From a virus, in IMG/VR virus record IMGVR_UViG_3300048587_000215, positions 1-43,632 of that record: DNA of 43,632 bases. The stretch is one strand, 5' to 3'. Position 1 is the stretch's first letter; the number at the start of each line of letters is the position of its first letter. Made by a program: the position numbers and the translations under genes. Shown here one piece after another: positions 37,784 through 43,632 of this stretch. The notes under the pieces were generated by a model. That model saw nothing but the letters and a program-made list of their open reading frames with translations, was not told the origin of the DNA and did no database searches.

Positions 37784-38656
37784 ATGAACGCCTCGGCCAC
37801 CGTCATCGAGCAGAAGCCACAGCTCATCGTGGTTTTCGACGGCCCCCGGGGGCTACCTGGTGGCCCCGGCTCCCCTGGTGCCCCTGGCACCCCGGGTCGC
37901 TCCATCATCGTGCGTGGTCCGTGGAACAACCAGATCGAGTATGGCCCCGGGGATGCCGTCACCTCCCGCTCGCTTGCCAGCCCGGGCCTCACATCCCTCT
38001 GGATCGTCAGGGATGGAGGGAACCCGACCATTGGCCGCGCGCCGCACGAGGAGCCGAGCGAGTGGTCCGAGGTCTCGGCCGGTGGCGACAGCGCCGGCGG
38101 CGCGGTCTATCGTGTGGACCAGGTGGGCCATCCCTTCACGATGATCGGCGAGCCGGTGGCGAAGTCCGAGGCGACGGGGCGCTATGAGCTGGCCGACGCC
38201 CGTAGCAAGGACCTTCTCGCGATCGGTGTCGTCTGCGACATCCCGGGCCCGAACGAGTTCGCCATCCAGACCAGCGGCCGGGTGAAGCACACGGGTGGCC
38301 TCCTGATCTTCGATCCGGTCCCGCCCGCCGGGCGAGCCTCGGCTGACTGGATCCCGGGGCGCGTCTATTACCTCTCGACCCGTCCGGGCATGTACGAAGC
38401 TGACCAGCCCAGCGCGCCGGGGGCTTACTTCCAGCCGGTCGTCGTTCCTGTCTCGCCCACCGAATTCGTGATCCTGAGCTGGGGTCCGGAGAACCTGGAC
38501 ACGCCAGTTGACATTCCTGCCGTCGAGACCGCGCTGGGCGTGGTGCCTGGGCGGGAGGGTCAGCTCTGGTATCGCAGGATCGATAACCCTGGCCTTTACG
38601 TCGCGCTCTGGGACGAGACCCGGACGCGCCTGATGTGGGTGCAGGCGAATGGCTGA
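37784..38656 (+). CDS. Collagen-like tail fibre or surface protein, 290 aa
   Basis: The start at 37784 is chosen for MNASATVIEQKPQL. Residues about 18-38 are GPRGLPGGPGSPGAPGTPGR, a collagen-like Gly-X-Y run that would form a triple helix, followed by strand-rich domains with YGPGDAVTSRSLAS, similar to carbohydrate-binding modules. The last part (LWYRRIDNPGLYVALWDETR) is related in pattern to the 972-aa fibre (LWFKPSAPVGLYVWYDDGDS). A trimeric fibre involved in host recognition is likely. It overlaps the next gene by 8 bases. Confidence 0.7.
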   Translation: MNASATVIEQKPQLIVVFDGPRGLPGGPGSPGAPGTPGRSIIVRGPWNNQIEYGPGDAVTSRSLASPGLTSLWIVRDGGNPTIGRAPHEEPSEWSEVSAGGDSAGGAVYRVDQVGHPFTMIGEPVAKSEATGRYELADARSKDLLAIGVVCDIPGPNEFAIQTSGRVKHTGGLLIFDPVPPAGRASADWIPGRVYYLSTRPGMYEADQPSAPGAYFQPVVVPVSPTEFVILSWGPENLDTPVDIPAVETALGVVPGREGQLWYRRIDNPGLYVALWDETRTRLMWVQANG

Positions 38657-39431
38657 CAAGCGCGGGCTGGTCGCAGCCTACCCCTTCGCTGCCCAGACGC
38701 CAGAGACTTACGAGCCGCGCAATGAGGAGCGCTTCCGGGCGCAGATGGCGCAGGCCAACGCCGAGATCAACGACCGGCTTGCCACCATCGAGACCGAGGT
38801 GGATGCGGTCCAGGAGGGGCTTGCGGCGATCCCGCCGCCCCCGGTCGTGCCAGACTTCGCCACCGAGCCAGAGGCGATTGCCGGGACCGACCCCGACACC
38901 ATCATTTCGCCCGCCACTCTTTCGGCGGTCCTGGCCACGCTTACCGAGCTACTTCTCCCGCCCGGGGCCATCATGTACTTCGCCGGGGATGCGCCGGCCG
39001 GGTGGCTTAACTGCGATGGCACGGCGGTGACATCGACCTATCCGGCGCTGCGGGCCTACCTGATCGCCGCAGGCAGTCCCTACGGATCCTCGGGATCGGA
39101 CCCGCGCCTGCCGGACCTGCGCGGCGAGTTCATCCGGGGTGCCGACCTCGGGCGTGGAGTGGATGCCGGTCGGGTCTTCGGCTCGGCGCAGCTCGACCAG
39201 ATCCAGCGTATCACCGGCCAGCTGAACCAGATCCAGTTCATCGGCGGCGGGCAGGAAACCATTGGCGCCCTTCGTCGCGGCGCAGGGACGGCTTCCGCGA
39301 TCTGGCAGGGGGCCACCAGCGTGAACCGCAGCACGCAGATCAACTTCGACACTGACTTTGACGCCACGATCCGCGATGGTGAGGAAACCCGGCCGCGCAA
39401 CGTATCCTTGCGGGCGTGCATCAAGACTTGA
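38649..39431 (+). CDS. Tail collar domain protein, 260 aa
   Basis: The segment PPGAIMYFAGDAPAGWLNCD followed by YPALRAYLIAAGSPYG and LPDLRGEFIRGADLGRGVDA is the phage tail collar domain. The N-terminal 100 residues contain a helical repeat. The C-terminus ends RPRNVSLRACIKT, as usual for collar proteins. It would be a fibre tip or fibre base adhesin. Confidence 0.85.
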   Translation: MADKRGLVAAYPFAAQTPETYEPRNEERFRAQMAQANAEINDRLATIETEVDAVQEGLAAIPPPPVVPDFATEPEAIAGTDPDTIISPATLSAVLATLTELLLPPGAIMYFAGDAPAGWLNCDGTAVTSTYPALRAYLIAAGSPYGSSGSDPRLPDLRGEFIRGADLGRGVDAGRVFGSAQLDQIQRITGQLNQIQFIGGGQETIGALRRGAGTASAIWQGATSVNRSTQINFDTDFDATIRDGEETRPRNVSLRACIKT

Positions 39432-39441
39432 GGAGGGGCCG

Positions 39442-39702
39442 ATGAACAAGAAGGTGACGCCGGTCAAGCCGGGAGCCAAGAAGCCACCTTCCGGGCGGGT
39501 CTATTCGACCTACGACCAGGAGTACCAGAAGGACCCCGCATACATCAAAAAGCAGGTCATCCGGAACCGTGACCGCCGTAAGGCGCAGGAGGAAGGTCGG
39601 GTCAAGAAGGGCAGCGGCAAGGATGTGCACCACGTCAACGGGGCCGCCAACGGCGGCCCGACGCGGGTCATCTCGGCCTCGAAGAACAGGAGCATGAAAT
39701 GA
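39442..39702 (+). CDS. Small HNH-like protein, 86 aa
   Basis: The protein is basic with Lys/Arg in the first 60 residues. The segment GSGKDVHHVNGAANGG then PTRVISASKNRSMK has the DVHHVNG form of HNH motifs (two adjacent His and an Asn-rich turn) and a closing SKNRS as in short phage HNH-like proteins. It may be a degenerate nuclease. AGGAGGGGCCG precedes the start. It lies inside the fibre gene group. Confidence 0.55.
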   Translation: MNKKVTPVKPGAKKPPSGRVYSTYDQEYQKDPAYIKKQVIRNRDRRKAQEEGRVKKGSGKDVHHVNGAANGGPTRVISASKNRSMK

Positions 39703-42617
39703 GCCTGCAGTTCCCGATCCCGCAGTTCATCGGACAGGCTGTCCGCTACCAGGGGCAGACCTGGCTCTGGGATGGTGTGGGCTGGCACATCGACGACACG
39801 GCCAACCGCATCGATCTGGCGACGGTCCCGGCCTATCTTGGGCAGTTCGTCTACAAGCTGCCGAACAGCCTGCCCCTGCCGACCTTCATCAGCCTGTCCG
39901 ACCCGGACATCTATGGCGCGACCTTCGTCCTGTCGGCCGTCGCCCCCTTCGAGGGCGTCAAGGTCTACAAGAACGGCGAGCTGATGGTCATGGACGATGG
40001 CAGTGGCACGCTCGGCCAGTATGTCGTCAACCGGGCAGCCAACCGGATCGAGTTCCTGCCCCCGGGGCTGGTCGTCCAGGACGTCATCACCGTCGGGATC
40101 CTCACGCCCTCGGACAGTCTTGCGCCCGGCCGGGTGAACATCGAGGAGATCAAGGATCTCGATACCGACTGGGTGACGAACCCGGGAAGCCCGACGACCG
40201 GAATGGTGAACGGCGTGCGCCGCACCTTCGATCTTCTGGTTGATGTGGCGGGGGTCGGCCAGCAGTTCGCCGTCATCGCAAAAGCCTCAGACCTCGCGGT
40301 CTTCGTCGGAGGCGTGCGGCAGCGTCCCGGCATCGATTACAGCGTGACCGGTTCGGAGCTGACGATGACCGTCGCGCCGGTGGCTGGCGTGCCCTTCTGG
40401 GCGCTCTGGTATCAGCCGGCGGGATCGGGTGGCGGCGCGGGCGTAAGCCCGCCGCAGCCCCCGCAGGACACGCGCCTGAGCCTCTACGGCTGGCGTCCGG
40501 GGTCTGGCCTGCAGTGGGAGGATGCCAGGGGCATTGCGCTCACGGTGGCCAACGCGGCCGCCCGCACGGCGCTGCGCGCCGATGTCGACATCCTGCCGGG
40601 CTCACTTGTCCTGCAGGCGGACACGCAGGATCTCTGGCGCTGGAGTGGGGCGGCCTGGGTGCGCTACCTCGATGCCGGCACGATCGCCGCGCCGCTGGGT
40701 GGTCGGATGCAGCAGCTTCGCTCGTCCACCGCGCTGCAGCGCCCCGCGGCTGACAGCGGCCTGCCCGGCCAGATCTGGATCAACCTGGCTGACCGGACGC
40801 TGGGCTACTTCGATGATGGGAGTGATCCGGTCGATCTGATCGGCCTCGATGCGAACGGCCATGTTCTGGGGGCTTTCTTGAACCCCGCCCTTCGCACCTT
40901 CGGATTGCCGGGCACCGGGTCCCTGGTGATCTCCGACTGGAATGACGCGCACCTCGGCGGCACCGCGCCGGTCCGGGCCCCAGCCGGGTCAGCCAACCGC
41001 CCACCGGGGACCGACCTGGCTTATGCCGGCACCTACATCGCCATGGGCGACGCGAACACCGGCGTCCTGACGGCCATGTCCCCAGATGGAAACACGGTCT
41101 ACGTCCGTCCGCGCTCGGGTGGGGTGTGGGGATCGTGGATCCAGGTCAACTCCCCCGGCCTCGACATCTCCTCGGCCATGCTCAGGGCCAACAACCTGAG
41201 CGACGTGAACTCGAAGCCCGCAGGGCGGAACAACCTCGAGGTGCTGTTCAACCCGCGCACGGTCTATGCGGGCGATCTGGATGCGCTCGACGAGACCGGC
41301 CTCTACCCCCTCGGGATCGGCGTCACGAATGGCTGGGTGAATGACGGCACCGGCGCCGGCGGCGAGGCCACGGTTGGGGATGCGGTCCTCCACATCGAGA
41401 CTGGCGGGGCTCTGGCCTATCAGCTCGGCTTCAACGTGATCCCGACCGGCCCAGCGGCGAAGCCGCTGCGGCTGCGCTTCATGGTGGGGCCGACAACCTG
41501 GACGCCTTGGGCCAGCATCCTGACGGCGGACGAGGTGACCGCGGCCATCCAGGCGTTCGGCTACGCCCGGCAGATGGGTGACAAGGATGCCGACGCGGCC
41601 GGTCTGGTGACTGAGTTCTTCCGAGCGACCGCCGGGGCGCCCGGGGGTGAGAGCTGGCACACGCTGATGATGTCCCGCGCACTCGATGCGGCGGGCGCGC
41701 AGATCGCCGTGCGTGACGGGGGAACCAACCGTGCCAGGCTGGCCTGGCGGCACCGCGGCGGTGCGGTATGGGCCACCTGGGCCGAGGGACAGCCGATCCT
41801 GTCCGGCACCACGGCCCAGCGCCCCACAACCGGCCTGGTGCCAGGCCTCTGCTACTTCGACACCACCCTGCAGCGCCCGGTCTATGTGAACGCGGCCGGG
41901 GATGGCTGGATCGACCCGACGCCGGACATCCCGCCCGGCACGGTGATCAGCGACACCGCACCGCTCGCCCCCGAGCCCGGGCAGCTTTGGTTCAAGCCCT
42001 CCGCACCGGTCGGCCTCTATGTCTGGTACGATGACGGTGACAGCAGCCAGTGGGTGCAGGCTGGTGGCGGCGCGCTGCCGCCCTTTGCGTCAACCGCCGA
42101 GGCGCGAGCGGGCGCCATCACTGACAAGGTCATGTCTCCGGCGCTGGTGCAGGCGCGAGTGGGCCAGCAAGCCATAGATGCCGCAGGAAAACTAAACCTG
42201 ACATTCGATGAGGTTCCAAACGAGGCGAACGAAATCAACCTTCTGCTCAATGGCGTGGCCGTCAGTGCTGGTAGCGTCATGTCCTTCGACTTTTCTGGTG
42301 CGCCGACTGCCCGGGCTTTTTCGGGGCGCAACCTCATGGCGGGCGCCTATTCCCCGCCTGTAGGCGATGACGATAACGCCCTCTTCGTCCTCGATAGCAA
42401 CACGACGAACGCGCAAGGCTATGCCGGGTGCGTGCGGCTTGTCCGCGACGCGCGCGGCGGGTCTTGGTATGTCAGCGGCAGCTTGCGCCGCGCCACGTCT
42501 TCGATGCTGGTCTACTCTGGCGTTTTCAACATGCGTGGAGAGCAAAATGCCCTGCTGCGCCTGAACAGCACCATCGCCTTCACGGGCGGCAGTGCAAGAG
42601 TGCGGTGGCGCATCTGA
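39699..42617 (+). CDS. Large tail fibre with pyocin-knob-like repeats, 972 aa
   Basis: The N-terminal 200 residues are strand-rich and probably attach to the tail. In the middle, segments ending GGVWGSWIQVNS, TTWTPWASILTA and GAVWATWAEGQP match the repeating pyocin-knob unit found in fibres of Pseudomonas phages and pyocins. A linker FASTAEARAGAITDKVMSPAL is also found, in altered form, in the two downstream proteins. The last 150 residues (from about 42170) have a visibly lower GC and look like a beta-sandwich receptor-binding tip. It determines host range, by inference. Confidence 0.75.
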   Translation: MSLQFPIPQFIGQAVRYQGQTWLWDGVGWHIDDTANRIDLATVPAYLGQFVYKLPNSLPLPTFISLSDPDIYGATFVLSAVAPFEGVKVYKNGELMVMDDGSGTLGQYVVNRAANRIEFLPPGLVVQDVITVGILTPSDSLAPGRVNIEEIKDLDTDWVTNPGSPTTGMVNGVRRTFDLLVDVAGVGQQFAVIAKASDLAVFVGGVRQRPGIDYSVTGSELTMTVAPVAGVPFWALWYQPAGSGGGAGVSPPQPPQDTRLSLYGWRPGSGLQWEDARGIALTVANAAARTALRADVDILPGSLVLQADTQDLWRWSGAAWVRYLDAGTIAAPLGGRMQQLRSSTALQRPAADSGLPGQIWINLADRTLGYFDDGSDPVDLIGLDANGHVLGAFLNPALRTFGLPGTGSLVISDWNDAHLGGTAPVRAPAGSANRPPGTDLAYAGTYIAMGDANTGVLTAMSPDGNTVYVRPRSGGVWGSWIQVNSPGLDISSAMLRANNLSDVNSKPAGRNNLEVLFNPRTVYAGDLDALDETGLYPLGIGVTNGWVNDGTGAGGEATVGDAVLHIETGGALAYQLGFNVIPTGPAAKPLRLRFMVGPTTWTPWASILTADEVTAAIQAFGYARQMGDKDADAAGLVTEFFRATAGAPGGESWHTLMMSRALDAAGAQIAVRDGGTNRARLAWRHRGGAVWATWAEGQPILSGTTAQRPTTGLVPGLCYFDTTLQRPVYVNAAGDGWIDPTPDIPPGTVISDTAPLAPEPGQLWFKPSAPVGLYVWYDDGDSSQWVQAGGGALPPFASTAEARAGAITDKVMSPALVQARVGQQAIDAAGKLNLTFDEVPNEANEINLLLNGVAVSAGSVMSFDFSGAPTARAFSGRNLMAGAYSPPVGDDDNALFVLDSNTTNAQGYAGCVRLVRDARGGSWYVSGSLRRATSSMLVYSGVFNMRGEQNALLRLNSTIAFTGGSARVRWRI

Positions 42618-42618
42618 C

Positions 42619-43167
42619 ATGGCCATAAACTTCCCCAGCGCGCCGGTCGTCGGCCAGGTCTACCAGGCGGAGGATGTCGACTTCGTTTGGAACGGCACGC
42701 TCTGGGTGGTTCTGGCCCCGTCCAATGCGACCTTTGCCAGCAAGGCCGAGGCTGAGGCTGGGGCTAGGGATGACGTCTTTCTCTCCCCCCTTCGGGCGGA
42801 TGAGGCGATTGCGGCGCTCCGGCAGACCCCGGACTATGATCTGCCGGCAGCGATCTGTCGGGCTTGGGTGCGCTTCAATGGTGAGACCAGCACGATCATC
42901 GCCAGCTTCAACGTGGCGAGCCTGGTGAATGACGGTGGCGTGGGTCGGACCCGCGTCACCTTTCAGAACCCGATGCCGGATGCCAATTACATCATCCTGC
43001 CCATGTCGCGCGGGATCACCAACCACAACCCCACCCAGATGGGCTTGTCCACGGCCGTGCAGAACGACCCAGCCTTCTGTCGCCTCATCACGGGCACGAC
43101 CGGGGGCGGGAACCGTGCGGGTTTCAATGCGAACTCTGCCCTCTGCCATGTGAGTTTCTGGCGATGA
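42619..43167 (+). CDS. Putative tail fibre or receptor-binding protein, 182 aa
   Basis: The protein begins MAINFPSAPVVGQVYQAEDV and has a linker (FASKAEAEAGARDDVFLSPL) related to that of the large fibre, then a beta-sandwich with YIILPMSRGITNHNPTQMGL. It is a paralogue of the next gene: both share NFPSxP, FVWxG, CRA and GITNH blocks. It may be a fibre tip or an exchangeable receptor-binding module. It follows the large fibre directly. Confidence 0.65.
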   Translation: MAINFPSAPVVGQVYQAEDVDFVWNGTLWVVLAPSNATFASKAEAEAGARDDVFLSPLRADEAIAALRQTPDYDLPAAICRAWVRFNGETSTIIASFNVASLVNDGGVGRTRVTFQNPMPDANYIILPMSRGITNHNPTQMGLSTAVQNDPAFCRLITGTTGGGNRAGFNANSALCHVSFWR

Positions 43168-43632
43168 GCCTCAACTTCCCCTCCAGCCCGAGCCCGGGCG
43201 ACAGCTTCACCGCCGAGGGTGCGACCTTCGTCTGGACCGGATCCGTCTGGGTCATGCCGCCGTCAGGGCTGATCATTGCCACGCAGGACGAGGCGGAGGA
43301 AGGCCAGCGCCAGGATCGCGCCATGACCCCATTGCGTGGCAAGCAGGCCATCGATGCGCTGGCGACGCCTGCGGCGCCACAGCCGCCGCATGAGGCCCTT
43401 TGCCGTGCGTATTGCATCTTCCTGTCTGACGGGACCATCGTGCACGCGGTCAACGTCGCCTCAGTGGTCGTCCTGGGTGCGGGGACCTACGAGGTCACCT
43501 TCGCCACGCCGCGACCCTCAGCCAACTATGTGGTCCTGGGAAGCTGTGAGGGGATCACCAACCACCCGGTGATGGCGGTGGCATCACCTCCCGACTTCCA
43601 GACGGCCGCCAAGTTCAGGGTGATCTTCGGGC
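43164..43632 (+). CDS. Partial paralogue of the preceding receptor-binding protein (runs off right edge)
   Basis: An ATG at 43164, overlapping the previous stop (ATGA), opens a frame that stays open to the edge, at least 156 residues. It begins MSLNFPSSPSPGDSFTAEGA and contains LPLRGK-type linker (AMTPLRGKQAIDALA), then CRAYCIFLSDGTIVHAVNVA and YVVLGSCEGITNHPVM. These align block by block with the 182-aa neighbour, so this is a tandem duplication. Confidence 0.65.
   Translation, partial: MSLNFPSSPSPGDSFTAEGATFVWTGSVWVMPPSGLIIATQDEAEEGQRQDRAMTPLRGKQAIDALATPAAPQPPHEALCRAYCIFLSDGTIVHAVNVASVVVLGAGTYEVTFATPRPSANYVVLGSCEGITNHPVMAVASPPDFQTAAKFRVIFG

Noticed and set aside
1-43632. Prophage with integrase and lysogeny module
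   Set aside because: No integrase, excisionase or CI-type repressor with cleavage domain was seen; the single small helix-turn-helix protein is not enough. Missing ends could change this.
1-43632. CRISPR array from the many repeated motifs
   Set aside because: The repeats are 17-18 bp promoter sites separated by whole genes of varying length, not regular spacers.

Overview
The window reads as one contiguous piece of a tailed-phage genome, probably podovirus-like. It is GC-rich, with strongly G/C-biased third codon positions, gene starts of ATGA/TGATG overlap type and AAGGAG ribosome sites. A GC-rich alphaproteobacterial host would fit, but this is inferred from style and no host marker is present. 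I saw no integrase, tRNA, rRNA or CRISPR. The leftmost and rightmost genes run off the edges, so the true ends are not visible.

Layout. (1) 1-6623, minus strand: about 15 small early-type genes of mostly unknown function, plus two or three stretches that look like structured non-coding RNAs. Nearly every gene is its own cassette of phage-type promoter, AAGGAG site, gene and hairpin terminator, with the terminator abutting the next promoter. The promoter core (minus strand GGTCCCCAT, then AGG) occurs 16 times here, once more on the minus strand at 9998-10014 and once on the plus strand at 10123-10139. (2) 6797-9303, plus strand: a prim-pol primase and an SF3/P4-type helicase, with no DNA polymerase. 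(3) 9304-10427: two copies of a perfect palindrome, small genes and a divergent pair of phage promoters. (4) 10428-27867, plus strand: small basic proteins, a PD-(D/E)XK-like nuclease, tail or stabilisation proteins, a protein with an S74 self-cleaving chaperone, an M15 peptidase, a 1034-aa virion protein and a 2761-aa giant protein. (5) 27864-36433: large terminase split over two ORFs, portal, GroES-like protein, scaffold candidate, decoration candidate, major capsid protein and head-tail adaptor. (6) 36433-43632: tail and receptor-binding genes, including a collagen-like protein, a tail-collar protein, an HNH-like protein, a 972-aa fibre and two tandem paralogues.

The central observation is that the 2761-aa protein carries a complete set of single-subunit, T7-type RNA polymerase motifs: DxxGR, motif A DNSASGWQ, motif B RDGIK..YGG, an NLVQSYD block and motif C HDS. 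They are embedded in what otherwise looks like an ejected virion protein with coiled coils, a JAMM-like motif and a long polyvalent-type C-terminal region. The promoter family resembles a T7-class promoter around its start site (ATAGG). The simplest model is that the phage packages this polymerase, injects it with the DNA, and uses it to fire the array of one-gene cassettes. This resembles the strategy of phage N4, but with a T7-type catalytic core and linear rather than hairpin promoters. The match of polymerase to promoter is inference; the motifs and repeats are read directly from the sequence.
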